A DNA stretch of 64,000 nucleotides from Paenibacillus beijingensis (GTDB lineage: Bacteria; Bacillota; Bacilli; Paenibacillales; Paenibacillaceae), in contig NZ_CP011058.1 of the NCBI RefSeq assembly GCF_000961095.1, positions 5,658,001 through 5,722,000 on the forward strand. The letters are read 5' to 3'. Below, one piece after another: positions 52,956 through 61,930 of this stretch (within the stretch, counting starts at the first letter, position 1; each line of letters starts with the position of its first letter). A program made the translations under genes and the position numbers. A model generated the notes under the pieces. That model worked only from the letters and a program-made list of their open reading frames with translations, did no database searches and was not told the origin of the DNA.

Positions 52956-54406
52956 GATTGATGATCTCCCTTATCATTTATTTGTTTAATCGCTAAACCA
53001 CCTTGAGAGCTTTCACTTGTTTGTTTATTTGCAAGCACTGTTTTAATGATCATTACTACGATAAGCACCACAACTGCAATGGCCGCAATCAATAGCCAAA
53101 TACTGATGCTAGTAGTACTTATTACGTAAAGCCATATATATAAGCCTACAAGAGTAATAAACAATGTTGGAACGGTGAGCAGAATGCCGGTTTTAAAATA
53201 GTTGCCCCATGTGATTTTCACGTCTTTACGGGACAATACATGAAGCCATAATAGTGTTGCAAGAGAGCCGATTGGCGTAATTTTTGGCCCCAAATCGCTC
53301 CCGATCACATTTGCGTACACAAGCGCTTCCCGGACAAAGCCTTCTGTAGCAGTCCCTTTGATCGCGAGTGCATCGATCATGACGGTCGGCATGTTATTCA
53401 TAATCGACGAAAGGATTGCAGCGATAAAGCCCATCCCGATTGTAGCAGCGAACAAGCCTTGATCTGCAACGGCTTGAATGACGCTCCCTAGCGCATCAGT
53501 GAGTCCTGCGTTTCGAAGGCCATAAACAACGACGTACATCCCGATTGAAAAAATAACGACTGCCCACGGTGCTTCTTTAATGACGCGTCTTGTTTCTATG
53601 GCAGGGCTGCGCCGTGCTGCCAAAATAAACAGGATCGCGACGATGCCAGCGATTACCGATACGGGGACATGAATAAATTGGCTGCCAAAATACGCCACAA
53701 GCAAGACGGCGAGAATGACCCAGGAAAGCCGGAATAGCCCTTTATCCTTGATCGCATCATGCGGCTGTTTAAGCTGCTTTAGATCGTAGCGACCGGGAAT
53801 CTTTTTCCGAAAGAACAAGAATAAAACAAGCAAACTTGCCAGAAGCGAAAACAGATTCGGAATAATCATACGGCTAGCGTATTGCACGAATCCGATTCCA
53901 AAATAATCGGCAGAGACGATGTTCACCAAATTGCTGACCACAAGTGGTAGCGATGTCGTATCTGCGATAAATCCACTTGCCATAATAAATGGCAAAACCA
54001 TCTTCTGATCAAATTTAAGCGCTCGTACCATAGCGAGCACGATAGGAGTTAAAATTAATGCCGCACCGTCATTAGCGAACAATGCAGCTACCGCTGCCCC
54101 AAGCAGAACGACGTAGACAAACATGAGCTTGCCGTTGCCTCTTGCGAGTCGTGCCATATGAAGCGCAGCCCATTCGAAAAAGCCAATTTCATCGAGGATA
54201 AGCGAAATCAAAATGATTGCAACAAATGCCAGCGTTGCATTCCATACAATGCCGGTAACAACACCGACATCGGCAAAGTGTACGACGCCAAAACATAAGG
54301 CGATTACAGCCCCGCCAGCAGCGGACCAGCCAATATTCAGCCCTTTCGGCTGCCAAATCACAAACGTTAATGTGACCAAAAAGATAAGAAAAGCGATGAT
54401 TGCCAT
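52952..54406 (-). CDS. arsB: Arsenite efflux pump ArsB
   Basis: The 484-residue protein has about twelve membrane segments and the ArsB pattern: GFFEWAALHMARLARGNG, FANDGAALILTPIVLAM, SLPLVVSNLVNIVSADYFG and SDLGPKITPIGSLATLLWLHVL. It extrudes arsenite or antimonite using the proton gradient. I start at ATG 54406, six bases after GGAGG; the frame extends four codons further but lacks support. It lies 13 bases after arsR. Confidence 0.95.
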   Translation of the reverse strand: MAIIAFLIFLVTLTFVIWQPKGLNIGWSAAGGAVIALCFGVVHFADVGVVTGIVWNATLAFVAIILISLILDEIGFFEWAALHMARLARGNGKLMFVYVVLLGAAVAALFANDGAALILTPIVLAMVRALKFDQKMVLPFIMASGFIADTTSLPLVVSNLVNIVSADYFGIGFVQYASRMIIPNLFSLLASLLVLFLFFRKKIPGRYDLKQLKQPHDAIKDKGLFRLSWVILAVLLVAYFGSQFIHVPVSVIAGIVAILFILAARRSPAIETRRVIKEAPWAVVIFSIGMYVVVYGLRNAGLTDALGSVIQAVADQGLFAATIGMGFIAAILSSIMNNMPTVMIDALAIKGTATEGFVREALVYANVIGSDLGPKITPIGSLATLLWLHVLSRKDVKITWGNYFKTGILLTVPTLFITLVGLYIWLYVISTTSISIWLLIAAIAVVVLIVVMIIKTVLANKQTSESSQGGLAIKQINDKGDHQS

Positions 54407-54419
54407 TTGAGCCTCCAAT

Positions 54420-54779
54420 TTATTCGCAGCAGTTGTTATTCATTTGATCGGTTTTTTCTTTTAAAGACGGTATATGGCTTAAAACCGCGTGAATATAAGG
54501 CTTGTTCTCAACATTCAGGGAGTAATAGATCCACTGCCCTTTACGTGTTTCAATGACAAGACCGGCGTCTTTTAATTTACGCAGATGCTGACTTGCATTG
54601 GGCTGCGACGTATCTAACAATTCAACAATCTCATACACGCACAGTGCGCGTTCTTTTAACAATGCAAGCATGGTAAGACGCGTCTTATCCCCAAGCAGTT
54701 TAAATTGCTCCGCCATTTCATGGATTTCTTGCAGCTGACATCTCTCCTTTTCGCTGTTATTGGTGCCGAAACCTGACAT
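54420..54779 (-). CDS. arsR: ArsR-family As(III)-responsive repressor
   Basis: The 119-residue protein has the ArsR winged helix (LGDKTRLTMLALLKERALCVYEIVELL, TSQPNASQHLRKLKDAGLV, RKGQWIYYSL). The classical CxC pair in the DNA-recognition helix is reduced to one cysteine (C47). Instead, cysteines occur at C14 and at the C-terminus as C117-C118 (NNNCCE), so the sensor site is likely rearranged. The start at 54779 has no good ribosome binding site; a short-leader transcript or a later start is possible. It heads arsR-arsB-arsC-arsI-phosphatase. Confidence 0.92.
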   Translation of the reverse strand: MSGFGTNNSEKERCQLQEIHEMAEQFKLLGDKTRLTMLALLKERALCVYEIVELLDTSQPNASQHLRKLKDAGLVIETRKGQWIYYSLNVENKPYIHAVLSHIPSLKEKTDQMNNNCCE

Positions 54780-54818
54780 ACATTAAATCATGAAATAAAT
54801 ATATAATAAAACAATTAT

Positions 54819-54834
54819 ATAATCAATCAATTAT
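54819..54834. promoter_or_regulatory. Candidate ArsR operator
   Basis: ATAATCAATCAATTAT, with the outer bases ATAAT/ATTAT inverted and AATC repeated, lies 40 bases upstream of arsR in an AT-rich promoter. ArsR boxes often contain ATCAA half-sites. Confidence 0.35.
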
Positions 54835-54912
54835 GTATTAATTGTTTGTAAATACCCAAGCTGATAAGATACCTGTTCCCGGCCCAAAATATGAGGGTTT
54901 AATAAATGCGAA

Positions 54913-54940
54913 AGGGCTCCCTTTTTGATCAAGGAACCCT
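54913..54940 (-). terminator. Probable terminator of the peptide operon
   Basis: On the minus strand AGGGTTCC and GGGAGCCCT form an imperfect stem followed by TTTCG. It lies between the PiT gene and arsR. Confidence 0.5.
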
Positions 54941-55040
54941 CCTGTACCATAATATTAAATGATAAATCAGATTTAATGAAAACGGAATTAGTACTCTCTC
55001 CTCAAAGTCAGATGTTCGTGACACTCTCAACAAGGTTACT

Positions 55041-56174
55041 TTAGTAAATCATGTTGTACAGGTAGATAATAACGATCCCTATTATTCCTGCACTTGGAAG
55101 AGTGATCACCCAAGACAAGCCAATATCCCGCACAACCTTCCAATTTACACCTTTCCGATCCTGCTGGATACCGGCTCCGAGAATGGAACCCGTTGATACA
55201 TGCGTGGTCGATACCGGCAATCCCCAGCCGCTTGCATTTGCAATTAGGATAACCGAGGTTAGAGAGGAGGCCAGACTGCCGTTGTTATTAATTTTCGTCA
55301 CCTTCTTCGCGAGCAGCTTGGTAACAGGCAGTCCTTTCAGGATGCTTCCTAATGCCATTGAAGTGAGGATTAACAGAAAAGTGGCATTGATACTTCCATA
55401 GGAATGCTTTTCGCCCATACTCAGTGTGGCTAATGATGCAATGGCGACGATTTTAGGCGTGTCGTTTACCGATCTTACAAAGCAGATCCCCCCGCATGTA
55501 AACCAAGTGCTTATTCTGCTGAACCCATCTGGAATTTTAATGAATCGGATTATCGAAACAATAACAAAAGTAGCGATCAGCCCCACTACAGGGCTAAAAA
55601 GAAGCGGACCGACCACTTTCATTCCTATATTGCTCCACAGTACCCCGGAAACACCGAATTCAAACACCCCGACGGCGACAATCGCCCCGATCAGCGCATG
55701 TGTGGTGGAAACCGGCATGGAAAACCGGGTAGCAATGCATACCCAGGCCGCCGCCCCGCCTGCAATCGCCAAAACCATCCCGACCGAGATTTGATAATCG
55801 GGAGAAATAATACCCGAGGTGAATAAACTCATCACCTTCTTAGCTATTGTTAGCGATGCCCATGATCCGATGAAGGTAATTACCGTACCGAACACTAAGG
55901 CCGTTTTTTCGCCGGCGATTTTGGATGAAACGAGCGGGGCAATCCCTTTGGAGACGTCATTGCCACCATTTTCAAAAGCGAGCCAGGCACTCAGCGCCAA
56001 GCAGATGACGGAAGTTGCCGAGAGACCATGCAAGCTGCCCACGACGTACAAGATCAACGTGATTACTGCCGTAATGACTAAACCGGATAAAGGATTAACG
56101 AGTAACTTTTGACCGGGAGCAAGCGTCTCCTGTGATGGTTCCAATACCACATGGTTTACCTGTTCCATCTTCAA
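55041..56174 (-). CDS. PiT-family inorganic phosphate transporter
   Basis: The 377-residue protein has about ten membrane segments and the duplicated PiT signatures: FENGGNDVSKGIAPLVSS in the first half and RSVNDTPKIVAIAS in the second, with two STTHA/STTHV motifs. PiT carriers import phosphate with protons or cations and also admit arsenate. It is the last gene of the peptide operon, 59 bases after the aquaporin gene. The start is TTG 56174 (GGAAGGG seven bases upstream) or ATG 56168. Its presence beside arsenic genes is notable since it would raise arsenate entry. Confidence 0.9.
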   Translation of the reverse strand: MKMEQVNHVVLEPSQETLAPGQKLLVNPLSGLVITAVITLILYVVGSLHGLSATSVICLALSAWLAFENGGNDVSKGIAPLVSSKIAGEKTALVFGTVITFIGSWASLTIAKKVMSLFTSGIISPDYQISVGMVLAIAGGAAAWVCIATRFSMPVSTTHALIGAIVAVGVFEFGVSGVLWSNIGMKVVGPLLFSPVVGLIATFVIVSIIRFIKIPDGFSRISTWFTCGGICFVRSVNDTPKIVAIASLATLSMGEKHSYGSINATFLLILTSMALGSILKGLPVTKLLAKKVTKINNNGSLASSLTSVILIANASGWGLPVSTTHVSTGSILGAGIQQDRKGVNWKVVRDIGLSWVITLPSAGIIGIVIIYLYNMIY

Positions 56175-56233
56175 GACTCATCCCTTCCTTTCATCTTTCC
56201 GGTTTTTACAAAAGGCCCGCTTGATCTTCACTA

Positions 56234-56983
56234 TCACTCATGCAGAAGCCTATAGACTGCTGCCGCGGTTAAAGCCCCGAGAAAAATACTCAATAAATAG
56301 ATCCCAATGTATTCGAGATGTCCGGATACGAGTGCTGGGCTGAAAGACCGCGCCGGATTCATGGAAGCTCCGCTTATCGGACCTCCAAACATTGCTTCAA
56401 GTCCAACCGTTGCCCCAATAGCAATGCCGGCAAATGACTTTAAGGCTTTCTCATGTACAGCGGAAGCCAAAATCACCATCATCAAAACGAAAGTAAGAAT
56501 AAACTCGAGCACCGCACTCTGCTGCCAAGTCCCGTACGGGAGCGTTGCGCCCAGGTTCCCCACGTTCCCGAACATCATGTATAGCGTCAAGCTTGAAGTA
56601 CAAGCGCCGCAGAACTGGGTCACGATAAAATAGACCGTCTCTTTCCCTTTCATTCGCTTGAGGAAAAAGAACGCTAGTGTAACCGCTGGGTTAAAGTGGG
56701 CTCCGGATACATGGCCAAAGGTATAAATCAGGGCCATGACGACAAGACCGAACGTGGCGGCAACGCCAACATGAGTTAAGCTGTGCGTCATCGTATCAAT
56801 AACGACTGCTCCCGTGCCGGCAAAGACCAAAAAATAAGTGCCGATAAACTCGGCAATCAGCTTTTTGGACAGGATGGATACGGAAACCGTCGATCGGACC
56901 GGTTGCTTGACCTCGTAGGCCAGTTCAGGAAAACTAAAAGGCTGTAACGACTGAACCGATAGTTCCTTGTCTTTTTTAATCAT
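56234..56983 (-). CDS. Aquaporin/aquaglyceroporin (MIP family)
   Basis: The 249-residue protein has six membrane segments and both NPA boxes: GAHFNPAVTLAF and GASMNPARSFSPAL. The first 35 residues are a cytoplasmic extension. Members of this family conduct water, glycerol or metalloids; aquaglyceroporins are the main route for arsenite, and some ars loci encode one (AqpS type). Pore selectivity residues cannot be fixed from sequence alone. AAAGGGG precedes ATG 56983. It lies between the OPT and PiT transporter genes. Confidence 0.92.
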   Translation of the reverse strand: MIKKDKELSVQSLQPFSFPELAYEVKQPVRSTVSVSILSKKLIAEFIGTYFLVFAGTGAVVIDTMTHSLTHVGVAATFGLVVMALIYTFGHVSGAHFNPAVTLAFFFLKRMKGKETVYFIVTQFCGACTSSLTLYMMFGNVGNLGATLPYGTWQQSAVLEFILTFVLMMVILASAVHEKALKSFAGIAIGATVGLEAMFGGPISGASMNPARSFSPALVSGHLEYIGIYLLSIFLGALTAAAVYRLLHE

Positions 56984-57026
56984 TTCCGATTCCCCTTTCC
57001 CAAATTGTATAGAGAATTGCGGAAAT

Positions 57027-58667
57027 CTACACCATAACCTGCTGAATTAAGACAAACAGGTCCGACAGCCCCTCCCCGATAATAAAACCCATGGCGATCT
57101 TATCTAGTGCATCTAACGACTTTCCTGGGGAGTCTCTTTTGTACTTTTTGATTAAAAAATAAACCAAACCGCCCACAGCAATACTCGTAACTGAACCCGG
57201 ACTAAGCAGAATGCCTATGCCAAGTGAAACGGGAGCAGCCGGCGTAAACGTCAGTAGAAAACCAAGCGCTAAGCTACCCCAAATGATCCCGCTCATCTCT
57301 CCGGAATAAACGAATCCGTTTTGAATGGATTCCATAAAATAATTGATGGAGGCGGCGGTAGGTACGGGCATTCTATCTGTACCTGGATGGCCTTGATAAG
57401 CAATAAGAAAGATGAAAACCACAGCAACAATTGCCCCAGCTGAGCTGCCGATCAGCTGCGACCAAAGAATCTCGCGTTTTTGGATTTCCTCATGTCCTTC
57501 TGCAACTTTCAGGGAATATGAAAAATACAAAGAGGAGCAGGCTAAGCAAGCAGTAGTGGCTGCGGTCAAAATAATCAGATTCAGTTGCAAATGCATAAAA
57601 AATAAAATCAGAATGCTAAGAAACAATATCGGGTTTAACGGAGCGATACCGATTTGACCACCTGACTGATTAAAATACATTGCGGAAACGGCAAGAACAA
57701 TCAGTACACCTGCAATCGTGAGAATCCCGTTTAATCCTGCTATTATTCCATAGATCACGAGAAATACACCGAAAGTTCCCCCTACAACCACCCACAGCTT
57801 TCGGTTTCTTTGAATAAGAACGAAACATCTGCCGATGAACCCAGCAAACATTTTCCGGCTTTTGACCAAGGTTGCCGCTGAAGTACCGGCAATAATAAAC
57901 ACACCCGCACCCATAATCCATGATCCCGTCATATGCATGCTGAAAGTAGAACCCGGTGATCCGTCTTGAAGAAGCCACACTACCGCCCCATATAAGGCAC
58001 CTGCGAACATCCATAAAGCAGCCTTCTGACGGATGAGGATGCCAAGCCCAAAGAGCATAGGTGATATCTCCAGGCTCATAAAAGACGGTGTTCCGGGAAT
58101 TCGAAGCATTAGTAGATCAGGAATAAAATTTTTAATGATCACAAAGGTCAAGCTTCCCCCAGTACTCCATAACAAATATTTCAAATTAGGCACAGGCTTT
58201 TCTATACTTTCGAGGACGGAAATGGCGGGTTTAAGTGTTGGATACGGTAACTTCCATTTGTGCACGAAAAAAGATGAAATCATATAGCCGAGAAATACAC
58301 CCAATACATTTGATCCCTCCGATAATAAAAAAACAGTCCCCCACTTCGGAAGGGTACCTGTCCGCAGATAAACAGCCAACAATCCCGAGTCAAGGGCTGC
58401 AGTAGCAAAGTATCCGCTTGATGCTACGGAGAAAGTAATAAATGCGTTCCTCCAATTTAATGCATGTACTTGTTTCAAAATTGCCAATGCACCGATGGCC
58501 ACGAGAGCGGATCCGCCGAACCCGAGGCCGGTTTTAAAGAATACAAACATGTTAAGGACAGCGAGCACGGTACCGATTCCAATTCCTGTTATGACGGGGC
58601 GGAACGGCAAATTCAACGGGGATAGGCTCAATTTAGAGGTAATTTGTTTGACTTCAATCAGTTTCAA
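57027..58667 (-). CDS. Oligopeptide transporter (OPT)-family-like membrane protein
   Basis: The 546-residue protein has about fourteen membrane segments with OPT-type features: GFGGSALVAIGALAILKQV, NAFITFSVASSGYFATAALDSGL, a cytoplasmic EEIQKREILWSQLIGSSAGA and the PVPTAASINYF loop. OPT proteins move peptides or metal-chelate complexes with protons. I place the start at TTG 58667, six to seven bases after GGAGGGG. Its place after the peptide-modifying genes suggests it moves the peptide product or a metal complex; direction and cargo are unknown. Family assignment is by pattern only. Confidence 0.72.
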   Translation of the reverse strand: MKLIEVKQITSKLSLSPLNLPFRPVITGIGIGTVLAVLNMFVFFKTGLGFGGSALVAIGALAILKQVHALNWRNAFITFSVASSGYFATAALDSGLLAVYLRTGTLPKWGTVFLLSEGSNVLGVFLGYMISSFFVHKWKLPYPTLKPAISVLESIEKPVPNLKYLLWSTGGSLTFVIIKNFIPDLLMLRIPGTPSFMSLEISPMLFGLGILIRQKAALWMFAGALYGAVVWLLQDGSPGSTFSMHMTGSWIMGAGVFIIAGTSAATLVKSRKMFAGFIGRCFVLIQRNRKLWVVVGGTFGVFLVIYGIIAGLNGILTIAGVLIVLAVSAMYFNQSGGQIGIAPLNPILFLSILILFFMHLQLNLIILTAATTACLACSSLYFSYSLKVAEGHEEIQKREILWSQLIGSSAGAIVAVVFIFLIAYQGHPGTDRMPVPTAASINYFMESIQNGFVYSGEMSGIIWGSLALGFLLTFTPAAPVSLGIGILLSPGSVTSIAVGGLVYFLIKKYKRDSPGKSLDALDKIAMGFIIGEGLSDLFVLIQQVMV

Positions 58668-58721
58668 AAGTATCCCCTCCAGTTTTACGCAACCTAGCAC
58701 ACATCAAAATGATGAAACTCA

Positions 58722-59972
58722 CTAAGATACGACTTTTGCCGGAGGTTTTAACTGAAGAACCTGCGCCACACGTTCTGCTTCACTTTGCCAAAACTTCTTT
58801 TTCTCGAGCGGCAAACCTCCAAATAATTCAGAAAGCCCTTGTGAAATTTGAGAAGCGAAAGCAGGATTACTGAAGACAGCCGCAATCCAAGCATATTCAT
58901 CTGGTTTTACTGGCTGGAATGACTCTATGACACGTAATGCAGGCTCAATCGGTGCAGCAATCGATTCGCTGACCTTTTGTTGATACACAGCCATTGCATC
59001 CGGCCAGTCCATTTCTCCTGATAACACGCAGTGAATTTGATCTGCCAAAAACTCTGCCCCGCGGCAGGCATCATAGATGCCCGCGCCCATCATCGGATCT
59101 TTATGACTGTATGCATCCCCGACAAGTGCCCACCCCGGCCCTGCAGCCGTTCTCGCATAATTCTTCAAATCTCCTAAACACATCACCGAAGATACGCGCC
59201 TCGCGTGCTTAAGCCTTGAAGCCATGGATGGAATTTGCCATAAAATATCCGAGTATGCCCTCTCGGAATGAATGTTCCATTGTTCAAATTTTTCTTGCGG
59301 CCCGGAAACGAGAATCACCCAACCCCCGCCTTCGCATGGACCGACCTGCAACATCAGATCGTCCCAATACCAAATTTCCAGAGCAGGGTCCGGCAGCGCA
59401 TGCACATCTTCCCAGTAGGCATGCAAGGTGCACCGAAGCGCTGGTTCCATGTATGTAAAATCGGCCTCGGCTAATCGGGCGATCGTAGAATGCCTGCCGT
59501 CTGCTCCAATCACAATCGCTGCATGCGCTTCCCAGTCTTTTCCGGCTACGCCGACGATTCGGTCCCCACTCTTTACCAGTGTACGAACGGCACTGTTCGG
59601 ACGAAACTCAATATTGGGCTCTGCAAGGGCGCGCCTGAGCAGAATGGTGTCCAGCACCTCTCGACGTATGCACAAGGAATACGGATAATCCTTTAGCGCG
59701 GCTACTCGCGGAGCACCGTACGTAAAGCCTTCAATGTCAATATGCAGACGGCGCAGCTCAGGGGCGCCCGTCGCCAGAAGTTCGGTTAAAATGCCACATT
59801 TCTGGTCAAAAAACTGCAGAACGGGCCCCCCGAAAAAATGACTGGATATCGCCGGTTTTCCCATCACCTCCGTCCGGTCCACCAAGAGCACTTTGTATCC
59901 GTATTGGGCCAGGAGAATAGCGGTCGAAGCCCCGGCAATGCGGGCCCCGACAATTATCGCGTCATACCTCAT
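58722..59972 (-). CDS. FAD-dependent monooxygenase/reductase of the peptide operon
   Basis: The 416-residue protein has a group A flavoprotein layout: dinucleotide loop DAIIVGARIAGASTAILLA (the last glycine of GxGxxG is preserved as GARIAG), the ADGRHST motif, and GWALVGDAYSHKDPMMGAG for FAD ribityl binding. It resembles geranylgeranyl reductase and halogenase-like monooxygenases. It could oxidise the peptide, a thiol or an arsenic species. GGAGGG precedes ATG 59972. It lies 35 bases after the GTPase gene. Confidence 0.87.
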   Translation of the reverse strand: MRYDAIIVGARIAGASTAILLAQYGYKVLLVDRTEVMGKPAISSHFFGGPVLQFFDQKCGILTELLATGAPELRRLHIDIEGFTYGAPRVAALKDYPYSLCIRREVLDTILLRRALAEPNIEFRPNSAVRTLVKSGDRIVGVAGKDWEAHAAIVIGADGRHSTIARLAEADFTYMEPALRCTLHAYWEDVHALPDPALEIWYWDDLMLQVGPCEGGGWVILVSGPQEKFEQWNIHSERAYSDILWQIPSMASRLKHARRVSSVMCLGDLKNYARTAAGPGWALVGDAYSHKDPMMGAGIYDACRGAEFLADQIHCVLSGEMDWPDAMAVYQQKVSESIAAPIEPALRVIESFQPVKPDEYAWIAAVFSNPAFASQISQGLSELFGGLPLEKKKFWQSEAERVAQVLQLKPPAKVVS

Positions 59973-60007
59973 GTTTGTCCCTCCATTCCCCTCATGAATG
60001 ATGAGAG

Positions 60008-61102
60008 TCAGTTATCGCGATAGGTCGGAACCGGAGGACTGGGATTGAACGATTGCAATTCAACGAGCTCGCAGCGCAAGGCCAGCTGGTTCGACACTTC
60101 TTTGGCGCATTGGATGACCATGTCGGCGAGTTCTTTCGTGTCAGCACAGATCCTGGCATTGACCAGGACGGTAGCGCCAAGCACCTCCTGCAGATTGGAG
60201 GATGTCCATTGCCAGTCGCGGCCGGATGCCGTTAAACTTCCCTTGACGAACATGTTGCCCGAGAAGCCCATCAGCTTCACATGCGCGGCCTCAAAGGAAT
60301 GTTCGGTAAACCGCGAGCTGAGGAGCGAAGCGTACTCCGTCATAAACCACTGCAAATCGAACGAAGCCACGCGGGATAGGTTCAATTTGCAATTTAGCCA
60401 GGCGAGTTTGGCTTCCGCCGTGCCGTATGTCTCGTAATCGAGTTCGCTTAACAGGCTTTGGCCCGACGGCTCGTCCGTCTTTTGAAGCATTTCGAGCCAC
60501 CCTTCCAAGCCTGAACGGGTCATGGCGGAAGTCTTCAGCATGCGGGCGGTCGGATTCAGGCTCTGCATCTTGTTTTGAACCGTATCCATTACCGCAGCCT
60601 CCACGATTTCGCATTTATTGAGCAGAATAATATCGGCTTCCTGAATTTGCTGCGAAAACAAATACCCGATCTCCCATGGGAAAGGCGTGCGCCCCTCCTC
60701 CAGTACGAGGTCGGCTCGCTCCGGATCGACCACAATCGTAACCGGGCTTAGTCGGAATTGATTCCCGCTCAGTCTTTGCAGGGGACGGTATACGGTCGCC
60801 ACCAAATCCGTGCAGCTTCCGACCGCCTCGGCCAGAATCCAGGTCGGATGATACTGCTCCACCGCTTGTTTCATGGTGTCATGCAGATCTTCGAAACGGC
60901 AGCAAAAACAGCCGCCTGTAATTTCGGACGTTGCAATGCCGCTTGCCTCCATCATCTCGCTGTCGATCAGATGATCGCCCTGATCATTGGTAATGACGAC
61001 CACTTTCTCGCCGCTTCGCTCCAAAGCCAAGGCCAGTTCGGAAATCAGGGAAGTTTTCCCGGCACCAAGAAAACCGCCAATCAAGGCCACATTCGTTTTC
61101 AT
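60008..61102 (-). CDS. CobW/G3E-family GTPase (putative metallochaperone)
   Basis: The 364-residue protein has the P-loop IGGFLGAGKTS (about 8-18), a Walker-B-like DxxGD region (TNDQGDHLID), the CxCC metal motif in ITGGCFCCRF (C65, C67, C68), an LAEAVGSCTDL switch and the guanine-specificity motif LLNKCE. G3E proteins deliver or sense zinc, cobalt, nickel or iron in metalloenzyme maturation. Here it may insert metal into an operon enzyme or prepare the metal or metalloid for the peptide. AGGAGGG precedes ATG 61102. Confidence 0.9.
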   Translation of the reverse strand: MKTNVALIGGFLGAGKTSLISELALALERSGEKVVVITNDQGDHLIDSEMMEASGIATSEITGGCFCCRFEDLHDTMKQAVEQYHPTWILAEAVGSCTDLVATVYRPLQRLSGNQFRLSPVTIVVDPERADLVLEEGRTPFPWEIGYLFSQQIQEADIILLNKCEIVEAAVMDTVQNKMQSLNPTARMLKTSAMTRSGLEGWLEMLQKTDEPSGQSLLSELDYETYGTAEAKLAWLNCKLNLSRVASFDLQWFMTEYASLLSSRFTEHSFEAAHVKLMGFSGNMFVKGSLTASGRDWQWTSSNLQEVLGATVLVNARICADTKELADMVIQCAKEVSNQLALRCELVELQSFNPSPPVPTYRDN

Positions 61103-61135
61103 AAGTATCCCTCCTGATTGTTTTGGGCAAGATCA

Positions 61136-61930
61136 TCAGCAACAGCAGGACGAGGCATCCACATTTTCCGACTTCATGGCGACCACTTTGACCGACACGA
61201 CTTCCTGCCCATCCCGGTACAGGACCTTCTTTATATCGCGGAATTCGACACGAGCAAAGCCCGATGAGAGGATAAGCGCTTCGTACTCCTGGGGCGAGAG
61301 GGCGACAATGCATTTTTCCCAATCGTCTTGTGCATAGGAAAAGGATTGTTCGGCGTTCTCCAGCAAGGTATCCGAGATCATGAGCATCCCGCCGGGCTTC
61401 AGCACTCGGAACGCCTCTGACAGCACTTTCGATTTGTCCTCGAACATGCTGATCACGCAGTTACTGATCGCTATATCCACGGATTGGTCCCGCAAAGGCA
61501 CTCTGCGGATGTCGCCAACGCGGAATTCCACATTGCCAAGGTTCATTTCGGCGGCGGCTGATCTTGCCGTTTTCACCATATTCGGCGAAGCGTCCACCCC
61601 GATGACCTTGCTGTCGGGATACCTTTTGGCACAAAGCAGCGCATCGAGTCCCGCACCGGAACCCAGATCCAGTATGCATTGGTTTGCTGCGACAACCTGG
61701 CCTTTCAGCGGAGAACCGCAGCTGCTCGAGAGCTCGCGTACTATGGCCGGAACGCTTGCCAATTCCTCGGGAGAGTAGGATTCTTCAGGAGAGCAGCAAA
61801 GCGAACTGGAGCCTTGAACCGCCATGCGGTCATAGCGCTGCTTGACAAGCATATCGACCGGCGCGGCTGCACCGCCGCCTCCATTTACGACCTCCATAGG
61901 AACGCTCCAACTTTTTTCATTTCGTCCCAT
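61136..61930 (-). CDS. ArsM-like SAM-dependent methyltransferase
   Basis: The 264-residue protein has a Rossmann methyltransferase core (CILDLGSGAGLDALLCA, VIGVDASPNMV, FRVGDIRRVPL, AFRVLKPGGMLMISD). It keeps the cysteines that bind As(III) in ArsM: C45-C46 in SSLCCSPEESYSPEEL, C71 in SSSCGSPL, the SNCVI cysteine and the EKCIVAL cysteine. A C-terminal SSCCC adds three more. The N-terminus carries an unusual GGGGAAAP stretch. ArsM methylates arsenite to mono- to trimethyl forms; here a peptide thiol or bound arsenic is an alternative acceptor. ATG 61930 follows GGGAGG and overlaps the radical SAM gene by 46 bases. Confidence 0.87.
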   Translation of the reverse strand: MGRNEKSWSVPMEVVNGGGGAAAPVDMLVKQRYDRMAVQGSSSLCCSPEESYSPEELASVPAIVRELSSSCGSPLKGQVVAANQCILDLGSGAGLDALLCAKRYPDSKVIGVDASPNMVKTARSAAAEMNLGNVEFRVGDIRRVPLRDQSVDIAISNCVISMFEDKSKVLSEAFRVLKPGGMLMISDTLLENAEQSFSYAQDDWEKCIVALSPQEYEALILSSGFARVEFRDIKKVLYRDGQEVVSVKVVAMKSENVDASSCCC

